From NCBI GenBank assembly GCA_001275005.1, contig JWZX01002246.1, positions 1 to 44,790 of the forward strand: a DNA stretch of 44,790 bases, written 5' to 3'. The notes under the pieces were generated by a model. It was not told where the DNA came from, made no database searches, and saw nothing but the letters and a program-made list of their open reading frames with translations. A program made the position numbers and the translations under genes. This DNA is from Chrysochromulina tobinii (Eukaryota > Haptophyta > Prymnesiales > Chrysochromulinaceae). Shown in pieces: positions 18,502 through 28,306 of this stretch. Positions within the stretch are counted from its first letter, which is position 1; each line of letters starts with the position of its first letter.

Positions 18502-19620
18502 TCAGGACTTCACGGACTTATCATCTCCGTTCTTAGATAAACCCCCTTTTGGCCACGCCTCTGGCGGGAGTCCGAACTGCAGCAGCAGCCGGAGCGCGCC
18601 GTCAGATCGGCACTCTTTGAGCCTCGGGGCGTCATTGTAGTCTCGCGTGATGGCCTCGCCAACGGCAATCTCACGCGTCGCCACGAGCAAGACGTCGTCC
18701 ATATTTGGGTCGCGCGGGTCGCAGCCGACCACCTTGACGTTCTCGCCGCGGGCGTCGCAGTGGGCGAGACGATCGTGCAGTGGCACGAGCGCACACGTGG
18801 GAGTCTCGGCATCCGAAGTCCACTGCAGGTATGTTGCTCGCGCGAGCACCCTGGACAGTGCATCGGACACATCCCACGAGCGGCGGTCGCGTAGCGAGCC
18901 TTTGGACCGAGGCGAGGGCTCAATGACAAGAGGTATCAACGCATCCCTCATGGCACGAAAGGTGGTGCCGCGGCAGGTAAGCGCGTCCAGCGCCGCATTC
19001 TTGTCGGCGCCGGTGAGCATCGCGAGGCCAAGGCCAGCACGGTGCACCACGGGATGGCACGGGAATCGGAACTTAGCGAAGATGTTCTGATCATTATCAC
19101 TGCCTGTCGCCATTAGGTTGCCCGTCACATCGCTCGCTCCCCAACGCACGCCCTCGGCGCCGAGGTCTGCGTTATCTGTCGCCCATCCTCCGTGCTCCCA
19201 TGTTTTTAGCCAGCTGCGAACGGGAGCCACTCGGTCGTCTTTCGAGTGCAAGATGCGAAGCACGGCTGCGGTCAACTCTACTTGCCAGCCTGTGACACGG
19301 GCCGTGCTGGCAAGATTGCAATCGTCTTCTGAAGCAGTCACGGCAAGAGCGCGTGGAATGCGAGCAACCACTTCCATCGGAGCGATAGTTTCGGTTGCAA
19401 ATACGCCGCCCTTGCCACGATCGACTGGCGCCAGTGTGTGCACAGCGAGCTTTGGGGCAGATATGCCGTGTGTCGCCGCCCACGTGCACCACCGATCGTC
19501 GCTGATAGCGCCACGCGGCTGGGTGAGGCACAAACGTGGTTGACAAGCGCGGAGGGAATGTGCTGAACGCATCAGCGAAGTCGCAGCTAACATAATGCCA
19601 CTAAGAGAGGAGACGAACAT
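18502..19620 (-). CDS. SET-domain protein of the Rubisco LSMT/SETD3/SETD6 type
   Basis: 372 residues from the ATG at 19620; a second Met ten residues in is also possible. The N-terminus is hydrophobic then Arg/Ser-containing and could target an organelle. The SET fold opens with GGVFATETIAPMEVVARIP (~71-89) and closes with ALVPLHDRLAH (277-287), VATREIAVGEAITRDYND (~314-331) and LRLLLQFGLPPE. This layout, with an insertion inside the SET domain, is that of the LSMT-like lysine or histidine methyltransferases. The usual Asn-His of the SAM-binding motif (D.xNHS) reads Ala-His here, so activity is uncertain. Substrate unknown. Confidence 0.82.
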   Translation of the reverse strand: MFVSSLSGIMLAATSLMRSAHSLRACQPRLCLTQPRGAISDDRWCTWAATHGISAPKLAVHTLAPVDRGKGGVFATETIAPMEVVARIPRALAVTASEDDCNLASTARVTGWQVELTAAVLRILHSKDDRVAPVRSWLKTWEHGGWATDNADLGAEGVRWGASDVTGNLMATGSDNDQNIFAKFRFPCHPVVHRAGLGLAMLTGADKNAALDALTCRGTTFRAMRDALIPLVIEPSPRSKGSLRDRRSWDVSDALSRVLARATYLQWTSDAETPTCALVPLHDRLAHCDARGENVKVVGCDPRDPNMDDVLLVATREIAVGEAITRDYNDAPRLKECRSDGALRLLLQFGLPPEAWPKGGLSKNGDDKSVKS

Positions 19621-20023
19621 GTGGTTGCTCGCTGCCGTACCTCTCTCCCATTTTCATGTGAATACAATTTTATTTGACTCTCACGCCGAGCCCCCATTCA
19701 CAATGAGAACGGAGGGGCTTCGAGAGGGGCTGGGCGAGGAGGGAGTAGAGCCGACGGAGAAAGCCTTTCGAACGAGCCGATTTTAAAACCGATTTATAAA
19801 TGTAATTATAAATTATCCATTATCGTTATCGGGCTATCGGGTGTTGATACATTGTTCGCAACGCCCTCCCGCCGCGGCGCCGTCGTTGCGTTCTCGAGAA
19901 CACCCCGGACGCATGTGGTTCGCAGCTGCAGAGATGCACACAGTCACACAGTAAACACACTCTCTCGAGACTGCTTTCGCAACATATCAGACAGGCCCAG
20001 TCAGCACACATTTGGAGCCCGCG
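19621..20023. other. Intergenic region with AT-rich patch
   Basis: It is upstream of the SET gene and downstream of the SxIP gene. A markedly AT-rich stretch at 19783-19835 (TTATAAATG, TTATAAATTA) stands out from the GC-rich surroundings. No gene seen. Confidence 0.5.
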
Positions 20024-21961
20024 CTAAGGTGGCCGCGGGGAGGCTCGGGTCGCACGCGCGATGGCACGCACAGCAGCGTACGCTTCAGCATGCTCGATCG
20101 AGGCTCGAGAGAAGGCGTTCGCGGCCGCGTGTGCAACCGCGCGGGGGGAGACATCGGACGCACTCGGGTCCCTCCCGTCGGAGCCGAGAGAGGGGGACCG
20201 GCCTCCGACGGGCGACACTTGAGGACTCGAGGCACGCAGGAGGGGGATACGGGAGGGCTGAAAACCACCCGGAGACTGACCCGGCGACGGCGGCAGCGTG
20301 ACTGAGGCCGCCGCCGCCGCTGCGGCATTTGCGGCCGCCAAGGCATCACTGCTCGTGGGCATCGGCCAGCGGACGCGAGGGCTCGTGTTGCTTTCGAGCC
20401 TCGGGCTGCGGGGGCTCGGTGTGGGGATCTTGGAGAGAGGCGCGGCTCCTCCTCGTGGTGGACGCTCTGAGGGGGTTGGCTCGAGTGGCCTGCTGCCGTT
20501 GCTCGAGTTGCTCTCGAGTAGTGGGCTGCGAAGGCTCGGGGGCGGGATCTTGGACGGCGGCTGGCCATCGGGCACACGGAGCGGTATGGCCACCTTGGGC
20601 GGCGAAGGGATGTGCGAGGGCGATCGAGGCGGTGAGGCCTCGGCATGGGCAGGTACCGCGACGACTTTGGTGGAGGCGACTCTGCTCGAGGCTCGACCAG
20701 GAGATGTGGGGATGGGGGCGGCTGGGCTCGAGGCTGGCGCTGTCGACGGCACGGTGATGGGGACGTTCTTGGGCTTGCGTGGAGCAGGCGACTTGCCCAA
20801 GTCGGCCGCACCCTTGAGGCTGCGCGAGAGCTCATGGCTCGACAGGTGCGCGACCGGCATGGGACGCGACTTGAGGCGGCCGGCCGCAGCGCCATAGAGC
20901 GGTGATGTGGGAGGTGGGACGAGTGGCGAGGTGGCCACGAGGCCCGACCCGCCTCGGCGCGCCGCCGAGGCATACTTGAACGCGTAATTGGCGCCAAAGT
21001 CGATGGGCGAGTCCTTGGGGAGCGGCCTCTCGCGGCGCTCGGTGGGCGGAGGGACGTTGGCGTTAGCGGGCGGTGGCGTGACGAGTCTCGCACCCGACGG
21101 CGGCGGCACAGGCGGCGGCTGCGGCGGATGACCCCTCTCCCACTCAATCCCCCGGAGAGAATCACGCACCGTTGCGAAGGCATTCTTGAGGTCCTCATCG
21201 GCGGCAGGCGAGAGCGCACTCGCAGCGAGATGGGCGAGTTTGAGCGCCTGCGCGCGCGACTCCGGGTCAGGGTCGGCTTGCGGCTTTCGGCCGCTCAGCG
21301 TGGCGATTGCCTCAGCCTCCACGTCGCGGAAGGCCGCGGCGGGGGGTGCCGGTGGCACACGTCGAGCCACCGACGGCGACGCCTGCACGTTGTCGACATG
21401 ACGAGCTGGTGGCACCGATGCTGTCGGATCTTCGGAGCCCGTGGGCGGCCTAGGCTGTGAAGGTGCTGGTGTTGACGGTGGCGGCGTCGCCCAGCTACCA
21501 CGAGTGGCCGCGGACGCGGGGGCGTCGCCAGACCCGATCTCGTCCTCCTCGCCTTCGTTTGGCCCGCCGTCCTCGTCCTCGTCGTCGAAGACGTTGTCGA
21601 AAGCAGCATCAGTTCGTTCGTCGCCCCTTTCCTTATCGTCCTCATCCTCGTCGTCATCGAGGCCGCCAAGGGCACCGTCGGTACGCCGGCTTAGCTCCCT
21701 TTGGATGCGTTCACGCAGCTCATCGAAGCGGCCGCGCAACTGGCCCAGCTCCGCATCGTCTGCGGCCCCGTGCAAAACAGCGTCTCCGGTGGATGCCTTC
21801 CGGTAGATTGGCACGCGGCCGGTATCGCCGTCCACATGCGTACCGTGGAGGACGCGCTCAAGGAAGAGCTGCGCATCTTCAGGGGGGGCGCGGTTGCTGC
21901 CGGACAGCAGCCCACTGTAGCGCATCAGAGGGCGACTGAGGCTAGGGTGCCGTGCCGACAT
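20024..21961 (-). CDS. Disordered protein with four SxIP motifs, candidate microtubule plus-end binder
   Basis: 645 residues, almost wholly low complexity. A short helical region near 65-95 (ELGQLRGRFDELRERIQREL) is followed by a strongly acidic block (~100-145), then Pro/Ser/Ala-rich sequence. In the last third, four S-x-I-P tetrapeptides occur in Ser/Pro/Arg-rich context: SHIP 449-452, SKIP 470-473, SKIP 510-513 and SRIP 570-573. SxIP motifs in basic, Pro/Ser-rich disordered regions bind the EB1 homology domain and recruit proteins to growing microtubule ends. The second and third are in a duplicated block (SKIP.PS.RSP.LESN). No catalytic domain is seen. The coding call rests on the long open frame and coherent composition; the EB1 role is inference. 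Confidence 0.7.
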   Translation of the reverse strand: MSARHPSLSRPLMRYSGLLSGSNRAPPEDAQLFLERVLHGTHVDGDTGRVPIYRKASTGDAVLHGAADDAELGQLRGRFDELRERIQRELSRRTDGALGGLDDDEDEDDKERGDERTDAAFDNVFDDEDEDGGPNEGEEDEIGSGDAPASAATRGSWATPPPSTPAPSQPRPPTGSEDPTASVPPARHVDNVQASPSVARRVPPAPPAAAFRDVEAEAIATLSGRKPQADPDPESRAQALKLAHLAASALSPAADEDLKNAFATVRDSLRGIEWERGHPPQPPPVPPPSGARLVTPPPANANVPPPTERRERPLPKDSPIDFGANYAFKYASAARRGGSGLVATSPLVPPPTSPLYGAAAGRLKSRPMPVAHLSSHELSRSLKGAADLGKSPAPRKPKNVPITVPSTAPASSPAAPIPTSPGRASSRVASTKVVAVPAHAEASPPRSPSHIPSPPKVAIPLRVPDGQPPSKIPPPSLRSPLLESNSSNGSRPLEPTPSERPPRGGAAPLSKIPTPSPRSPRLESNTSPRVRWPMPTSSDALAAANAAAAAAASVTLPPSPGQSPGGFQPSRIPLLRASSPQVSPVGGRSPSLGSDGRDPSASDVSPRAVAHAAANAFSRASIEHAEAYAAVRAIARATRASPRPP

Positions 21962-22158
21962 GGGACCTTCACTCGCATTGCTGGGAAGCCGCGCGGTCGA
22001 CGTTTCCCATTAGTTTGAAAGATCACGTCAAAAAGGGGGGATCGTGCTGTCCTTCGAACTTTTGTGACGAAACCGTTGCGTGGAAAGCAGATTCCGGCAA
22101 CTTGCTCGACTGACGGGTTGTTTGCCCTTTGCCCCATTCCATTGTGTGTGTCTCGCTC
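21962..22158. promoter_or_regulatory. Divergent intergenic region
   Basis: 197 nt between the divergent ATG codons of the SxIP and coiled-coil genes; both promoters should lie here. No clear core element is seen. Confidence 0.4.
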
Positions 22159-24261
22159 ATGGACGACTCAGTTGGCGGCGCCGACTGGCAGCCCGTGCAG
22201 GAGATCGTGCGGCTCAACTTCAAGGCACTACATGATGTCGTCAAGGCGCACGGCGAGGCGCTCAAGTCTGTCGAGAAGGCAGTCGGAAGCAAGGTCAATC
22301 GGCAGGAGCACCAGGCGTTGCTGGCGGAAAAGGTGAGCGCGAGCGAGCTCAGCACCACTTTCGAGGAGCTCTCTCGAGTCATCGACGACAAGGCCGACGC
22401 GCGCGATATGAACGCGCTCGTACAGCGCATGGCCGGGCGCGCGGAGGTGCAGGCGGCACTCGCATCCAAGGCTGATGTGACCGAGGTGCAGCGGTGCCTC
22501 GATGCCAAGGCGGGTGTGGCGGAGATGCAGCAAAAGAGCGCGCAGCTCGAGTCGCGCCTCGCGTCCATGGAAGAGCGCTTCGTCGAGACTCTGTCAGCCA
22601 AAGTGGACATGGCGTTTGTTGACAAAGGCCTCGAGAGCCGGGCCACGCCAAACGAGGTGCGCGAGATGATCTCCGACGCGGTCAACGCCCTGCGCGAAGA
22701 CCTGCGCAAGGAGTTCACCGAGGCGCTTGAGGCCAAGGCGAGCAAAGCCTCGGTGGCCGCGGCCCTGCAGAAGAAGACGGCCCGTTCGGACGTCGAGACG
22801 CTGCTGGCCGCGCACGCAGAGCAGGTGAACACGTCGCTCGCGGCCAAGGCGGACGTCGAGGCAGTGTCTTTGGCACTCGCGGCGAAAGCTCCGCGTACGG
22901 AGATGCTCGCGCTGCTTAACGAGAAGCTTGGCGAGGCGCGCACCGCCCTCGAGTCGGCCATTAGGGTGGCGGCGGAGACTACCGCGCAGCAGCTGAGCGC
23001 CTCCCAGAGCGAAACCAAACGGCAGCTGCACGGGCTCAAGGATGACGTGGCCAAGGCTTATGAGGCTCTGAGCGCGACGAGCACGCGGCTCGAGCGTGAG
23101 CTGGCGCGGCAGGCGCAGGAGACGAGCGCGGCGCTCGCGGGTAAGGCCTCGGCCGCCGAGCTGCAGCAGCGCGCGCGCACATCGGCTGTGGATACGATGC
23201 TCTCTCTCAAGCCTGACCGATCGGAACTGGACGCGTCGGTGGCGGCGCTCTCGTCGCGGCTCTCTTCAGACCTGTCCCGCGCGGCGGCCGAGCTGCGCGC
23301 CCTCGTCGATGAGCGCCTCGCCACCGCCCAGATGCACACGCATGCGCTCTCGGAGAGCATCGCGAGTAAGGCCGAGCGAACGCACGTGGAGGCCGCCCTC
23401 ACTGCCAAGTGCGACACGCGCGAGGTCGAGCTTTGGCTACAGTCCAAGGCATCGCTCGAGGAGGTGACTGCCCAGATCGAGATGCGCGAGCGCGAGACGA
23501 TGCTCGCCCTCGACTCGAAGGCGACCGGCGCCGATCTGCGCGCGACCGAACAGCGTGTGGATGCGAAGCTCACCTCCCTCGCGGAGCGCCAAGCTGTGCA
23601 GCTTCGCGAAGCCACCGCGTCCCTCGCGCACGTGTCCGACGTGCAGTCGGTCGTCGAGCAACTCGTGAGCAAGAGCTCGATCGAGGGGGCCCTGCTCGCG
23701 CTCGACAAGAAGGCCAACGTGGATGACATCAACCGATCACTCATGGAGGTCAATCGTGAGCTCGCGCAGCGGCCGACGCTGAGCGAGCTCAACCGGGTCA
23801 TTGGCGAGCAGTCGCTGATCATGGAGTCGCTCTGCTCAGAGCACCTGCTCGGTCGCTGGATTTGGAAGTCAGGCAAGGCCAAAGGCGAGAAGAACACGGT
23901 CCCCTGGAACGTGCAGAACATCAACACCAACCCGGAGAACTTTCTGTGGGAAAAAGACCGGTGCGCGATCACCACCGTCGCCCCCGGGTTGTACGAGGTC
24001 ACATTTGGCTTCTTCACGCGCAAGAAGCCCTCAGTGCAGCTTCTCGTCAACGGCGAGCCGGTGCTCTCCGCCGTCAATTCGGCTTCGTACGCGGTCCATC
24101 ACTCGTCCGGACGTCTGGCTGCCGTTGGACCGCACCCCGCGGGCAACGTCACCGGTCTCACGCTCATCGACTACCTCGCGCTGCCGCCCAAGGCGCGTAT
24201 CTCGTGCTCTTACCAGGGAGAGGAGGGCGGCGAGGGCTTCCTTGGGCTGCGCAAGATGTGA
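22159..24261 (+). CDS. KAD-repeat coiled-coil protein with C1q-like C-terminal beta domain
   Basis: 700 residues from the ATG at 22159. Residues ~20-560 are a long helical region built on a recurring unit of the form ALAxKADxxEVxxxLxxKA (examples ALASKADVTEVQ, SLAAKADVEAVS, LALDKKANVDDIN). This resembles coiled-coil proteins of cilia and basal bodies. From ~562 (LLGRWIW) the chain changes to a compact beta-rich domain: APGLYEVTFGFF, PSVQLLVNGEPVLS, GLTLIDYLALPPKARIS and FLGLRKM. The order of strands, with a Gly-Leu-Tyr entry and a final FLGL, is like C1q/TNF jelly-roll domains. The combination suggests an elongated rod with a globular end. Exact family not recognised; a ciliary role is inference. 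Confidence 0.82.
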   Translation: MDDSVGGADWQPVQEIVRLNFKALHDVVKAHGEALKSVEKAVGSKVNRQEHQALLAEKVSASELSTTFEELSRVIDDKADARDMNALVQRMAGRAEVQAALASKADVTEVQRCLDAKAGVAEMQQKSAQLESRLASMEERFVETLSAKVDMAFVDKGLESRATPNEVREMISDAVNALREDLRKEFTEALEAKASKASVAAALQKKTARSDVETLLAAHAEQVNTSLAAKADVEAVSLALAAKAPRTEMLALLNEKLGEARTALESAIRVAAETTAQQLSASQSETKRQLHGLKDDVAKAYEALSATSTRLERELARQAQETSAALAGKASAAELQQRARTSAVDTMLSLKPDRSELDASVAALSSRLSSDLSRAAAELRALVDERLATAQMHTHALSESIASKAERTHVEAALTAKCDTREVELWLQSKASLEEVTAQIEMRERETMLALDSKATGADLRATEQRVDAKLTSLAERQAVQLREATASLAHVSDVQSVVEQLVSKSSIEGALLALDKKANVDDINRSLMEVNRELAQRPTLSELNRVIGEQSLIMESLCSEHLLGRWIWKSGKAKGEKNTVPWNVQNINTNPENFLWEKDRCAITTVAPGLYEVTFGFFTRKKPSVQLLVNGEPVLSAVNSASYAVHHSSGRLAAVGPHPAGNVTGLTLIDYLALPPKARISCSYQGEEGGEGFLGLRKM

Positions 24262-24769
24262 GCGCGCACCCGCGCTCTCGAGGATTCGCGCCTCTGCTGC
24301 GCTCTTGGTCGTGTACATCCTTGGTCTATGCACTGCGCTCCTCTGGAAGGCTGACAGCACACTTTTGTGCTCTTGTCGCCCTCCCACGGGTTGGCGGTTG
24401 CGCGGCTGCGGCCATCCAGATGCTGTTTCTCTCGTAGTGTTCCCCGGCAGACGATGTCAGATGACCCATCGCATCGCCGACGCACGTGTGCGTTGAGTTC
24501 GCCTCTTCATAAACATTGCTCATTGGCATTTGGCTGTGAACACCAACGTGGCTGTGTGAAAACCTTTAGATTTATCTAATTCTTAACAGAAGAAGGATTT
24601 GAGAAACGATACATGTAGCGAGGGGCTCGACGGTCGGGTTTGGGAGTACAATCCTGGACCACCTGGAGTATGGAGTGCGGTGCGTGGGGTGTGTTTTGTG
24701 AGAAAGCTCGAATTCTCCTCTGGCGCTTTGTTCTCAACCGTCTTGCACTCGTCTTTCGGCATTGCGCGC
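24262..24769. other. Intergenic region between two plus-strand genes
   Basis: It contains the 3' flank of the coiled-coil gene and the promoter region of the FHA gene. The FHA frame is open from about 24599 without an ATG. No other gene seen. Confidence 0.5.
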
Positions 24770-27700
24770 ATGAAGCTGATGCAAGGTGGCTTTAAGCCAC
24801 AGGTCCTTGTGCAAGCCGCAGAGGCGAGGAGGCAAAATGCCCTGGTGGTCGGCGAGCCCAAAGCGCTGCATCCTCGCCGCAACCTCCACCCGCTGGAGCC
24901 CAACGCTTGGCCGCGGGTAGAGGTCCTGGTGCCACCCGTGGAGAAGCCGGCGGTGAAGGCAGTGGCCCCTGCTCATGCCGCCTTCAGCTCGAGCCCCGAT
25001 GCTTGGGTTCTCTACACGGAGGATGGCAGCGCGAAGCACTCGCTTACCGGTGGCACCCGACTGTGGGTGGGCCGGTGGCACGAAAAGGTGGACCTCTGGC
25101 TTAACGATGAAGGCAAGCTGAGCAAGGCGTCCCGTGTGCACGCACGGCTGGACTTCTCAGAGGAAAAGGGGTTCTGGAGCATCGCCGACAATGGGTCGGC
25201 GAACGGTACCTACGTGAATGGCGTCAAGATCCCGTTGGAAACGCAGGTTGACTTGCACGCAGGCGACCACGTGGGTTTCGGCAGCTGCGCAGAAGATGTT
25301 GCCGCCGAGGCCAAGGAGAAAGAGCGCGAGACGGCACGCTTCCATTTCGTGATGCGCATGAAGCCGCGGCGGAAACCAACCGCATCCGAGCTCGCGGCCG
25401 CCACTACTGCGGCCGAGACTGCTGCCGCCGCTCTCCCGCACGTTGCCCCACCATCGCTCCCCGCACCGGCGTCGCCAACGCTCACGTCAACAGCAACGGC
25501 GGCGCCCGCGGTGGCGCCAGTAGCGGCACCCGCGGTGTTGTCACCGTCTCCACCAGTTGCGGCGCCTGCATCGCCACCGCCGCCACCGTCTGCTGCGAGA
25601 AATGTGCAGGCTGCTGCCAGCCCGCCTACAAAGAAGGCGACGCCCGCCATGGGTAAAGATGCCCAGGCTGCGTACGAGGCGGGCGAGCGCGCGACACTGC
25701 TCTCTCTGCTCTCTGCCCTCAAGGCTCAGATGAAGGCTAGCTCGACACAGCTTCAGGCCGCCACGGCTGAGCGCGACGCAGCCCGTGCGGCGGGAGTCGT
25801 GGATTGCCGCGTGCTCAGCGCCGAGCTCTCAACGGTTGAAGAGCGCACATATGACGCGGAGGCCGCGGTCTGCCAGCTCCAACAGGCGCACGCGGTGGCG
25901 ACGCGAGCGTACGAAGAGGCGCGCTCTGCTTTGGCCGAGATGGAGGTTTCACGCGATGCGGCCCTGCGGGCGGCGGAGGCAGCGCAGAGCGAGGCGCGCC
26001 GAGCCCAAGACGTGGCTGCGGCTGCGGTGCAGCAGCAGCAGCAGGCAGCCGCTGATGAGAAGGCAGCGAGGGCGTATGCGCACAGCCTTGGAGCTTCAGC
26101 ACCGCAGCCGGCGCTGCCGCTACCAGCACAGTCTCAGCCCCCGACGCCGCCGCCGCCCGCCGAGTGGATCGCTGCGCGCCGGGCGCTCCGTGCACCACCT
26201 TTGCAACGGCCCAGCAGCGCACCAGCGCCGCACCTTTGCAGCAATGGCCTGGGCGCACTCCCAGAGGGGAGCGCGAGTACCCCTGACCACCTGTCCGCCG
26301 AGCAGACGCGTGCTGCATGGGCAGAGGCGACGGCGACAGCGGCGGCAGTGCCGACCGAGGCGGCCACCGTTTCCGTTGCGCCGGTTGATGCGCAGGCGGA
26401 GGCGGAGGCGGAGGCGATGCCGGTGCCGGCAGTGCCTGCGTCCGCCACGCCAGCTCTCTCGCCGTTAGCAGCCGCGCTCGGCCGCCCCAGCGTCGCTGCA
26501 GCCGTCTTGAACGCCACCTACGTCGATGTGCAGACCCCGAGCGACCCTAGTGGCAAGATGGTTCTCCTCCCCGGTCAGATAGTTTTGCTCCCTGGCTCCC
26601 CCGGCCTCACCTCGCCCGGAAGCGTCTTCAACCTGTCCTCGCGGCTGCACGAGCTGCTGCCGGAGGGTGAGGAGAGTGTCGATGAGTCGCCCGCCGCGAC
26701 ACGGGCGCAACGCGTCGCCGCCTCTCTTTCGCCGACGACGCCTTCCGTGCCAACTGGCACGCCAATCGTGCCTGGCACCGCGCCAGCCACCGCACCTGGC
26801 ACCGCGCCAGCCACCGCGCCTGGCACCGCGCCTGGCACCGCGCCTGGCACCGCACCTGGGAGTGGCACGGAGGCGCCCGCGACCTCGAGTTCGGCCATCG
26901 ATCGACCCTCGAGCGATGCGGTCCGGGCGGTGCTTGAGGCGGCGGAGGCGCATGCTGCACGTCTGGAAGCGAAGCTGCACGAAGCCACCTTGCGCGCGCA
27001 GCTCGCCGAGGAGCGCAGCAAGCGTGCCGAATGCGATGCATCGCGCTTCGAGGTGCTGTGCAGCCGCGAGGCCGCCTCCGCTAAGGTGGCGGCCGAGGAA
27101 GCAGCCGTCGCCAAGGCGGCTGCCGAGCAAGCGGCTGCCGACCTCGCCTTGACCAAGTCGGCGCTCGCAGACGCGCGGACGGCAGCTCGTGCATCCGCGA
27201 CGGCAGCGGCTGCTGCATCCAAGCAGGCGGAGCTAATGGAGCTCGAGGTGGCGGCGATGCGGGCGGAGATGTGTGCGCGCGAGGAGACGCACCACGCGGC
27301 CATGACGGCGATGGCGAGCATCGTGGGTCAGGTGGAGACCATCGATCGGGACGAGGCGCACGCGGCGATGGCCGAGCCGGGCACGCCTACTGGACGCGAG
27401 CAGCTCCAGGCCACGCTGAATGCGAGCATGAATGCGAGCACCGCCAACCAGGCGGAAGTGATCGCGACGGCGCGTGCGGCCGCGGTGGCTGCCGAGCAGC
27501 AGAAACAAGAGGCGGAGGCGGCGGCATGGTGGGCGGCCACAGCCGCGCGCGAGGAGGCGGCCTCAACCGCAGCGCGAGAGCTGGCGGAGGCGGCGGCGGC
27601 TTTGGAGGCGGAGCGCTCGGCGAGGCGGCAATCGGAGGCCATCTTGAGCGAGCACCTCGAGGACGCTCGCCGCCGCGCCGCTGCCGCCGAAACCGCCGCC

Positions 27701-28306
27701 GCTCGGCGCGAGGCGGAGCTCAGCCAGCTCCGTCGCGAGCTTCAGAGCTCGGTCGGTTCGATGGGTGGCTCGATGTGTGGCTCGATGGGCGGCTCGACGA
27801 GCGTGCCGGCGGCGGCGGCAGCCGTCAGCTCAATCGTCAGCTCGATGAGCCATAGTGGCATGAATGCTGCTGGGGGCTCGGCGGCGGCGTGCTATGCCGA
27901 TTTCGCGGCGGCGGCGGCTTCGTACTACGCCGATGCGGCGCCTGAGCCGGTGCCGCTGCCATGCGTGCCGATGGACGAAATCGAGCTGCCGTTCTCAGCG
28001 CTCAGGGCGTGGGCGATGCAGCCGCAGCCGCTGGCCGAGCCCGTCAAGCCCGCGACGCCGCTCGCTCCCCGGCACGCTCGGAGGCGTAACGAGCGACTCT
28101 CCGTGCCCGCGTTGCCGCCGCCTTCGATGAACCCCGGTCCGTGGCCCGGCGGGCAGGTGGTGTCCGCGACGACGGCCGCCGCGGCTGAGTCGAATCGTGA
28201 GCTCAAGCTGCCGCCGAGCCGCTTGGGCACGCCGACGTCGAAGGGGCTCCTCGGCCGCTTCACGAGCCTCTTCCGTGGCCGCTCGCCCACGAAACCCGAG
28301 AACTAG
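24770..28306 (+). CDS. FHA-domain coiled-coil protein
   Basis: 1178 residues from the first ATG (24770). An FHA domain at ~78-177 shows the phosphothreonine-binding landmarks: WVGRWHE, SKASRVHARL (Ser and His), and DNGSANGTYVNG. It should bind phosphothreonine peptides. The rest alternates Ala/Pro-rich disorder with long Ala/Glu/Arg-rich coiled coils (~300-430 and ~710-1000; for example EERSKRAECDASRFEVLC). It ends in a Ser/Gly-Met repeat region (SMGGSMCGSMGG) and a basic tail (RFTSLFRGRSP). A GTAP/ATAP minisatellite lies in the middle. FHA plus coiled coil occurs in centrosomal, kinesin-associated and DNA-damage scaffolds; which applies here is not clear. Confidence 0.85.
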   Translation: MKLMQGGFKPQVLVQAAEARRQNALVVGEPKALHPRRNLHPLEPNAWPRVEVLVPPVEKPAVKAVAPAHAAFSSSPDAWVLYTEDGSAKHSLTGGTRLWVGRWHEKVDLWLNDEGKLSKASRVHARLDFSEEKGFWSIADNGSANGTYVNGVKIPLETQVDLHAGDHVGFGSCAEDVAAEAKEKERETARFHFVMRMKPRRKPTASELAAATTAAETAAAALPHVAPPSLPAPASPTLTSTATAAPAVAPVAAPAVLSPSPPVAAPASPPPPPSAARNVQAAASPPTKKATPAMGKDAQAAYEAGERATLLSLLSALKAQMKASSTQLQAATAERDAARAAGVVDCRVLSAELSTVEERTYDAEAAVCQLQQAHAVATRAYEEARSALAEMEVSRDAALRAAEAAQSEARRAQDVAAAAVQQQQQAAADEKAARAYAHSLGASAPQPALPLPAQSQPPTPPPPAEWIAARRALRAPPLQRPSSAPAPHLCSNGLGALPEGSASTPDHLSAEQTRAAWAEATATAAAVPTEAATVSVAPVDAQAEAEAEAMPVPAVPASATPALSPLAAALGRPSVAAAVLNATYVDVQTPSDPSGKMVLLPGQIVLLPGSPGLTSPGSVFNLSSRLHELLPEGEESVDESPAATRAQRVAASLSPTTPSVPTGTPIVPGTAPATAPGTAPATAPGTAPGTAPGTAPGSGTEAPATSSSAIDRPSSDAVRAVLEAAEAHAARLEAKLHEATLRAQLAEERSKRAECDASRFEVLCSREAASAKVAAEEAAVAKAAAEQAAADLALTKSALADARTAARASATAAAAASKQAELMELEVAAMRAEMCAREETHHAAMTAMASIVGQVETIDRDEAHAAMAEPGTPTGREQLQATLNASMNASTANQAEVIATARAAAVAAEQQKQEAEAAAWWAATAAREEAASTAARELAEAAAALEAERSARRQSEAILSEHLEDARRRAAAAETAAARREAELSQLRRELQSSVGSMGGSMCGSMGGSTSVPAAAAAVSSIVSSMSHSGMNAAGGSAAACYADFAAAAASYYADAAPEPVPLPCVPMDEIELPFSALRAWAMQPQPLAEPVKPATPLAPRHARRRNERLSVPALPPPSMNPGPWPGGQVVSATTAAAAESNRELKLPPSRLGTPTSKGLLGRFTSLFRGRSPTKPEN
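26774..26860 (+). repeat. In-frame minisatellite coding GTAP/ATAP units
   Basis: Seven tandem 12-nt units (GGCACCGCGCCT and variants, two of them GCCACC-type) encode Gly/Ala-Thr-Ala-Pro repeats inside the FHA protein. Units differ mainly at silent positions. Confidence 0.9.
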
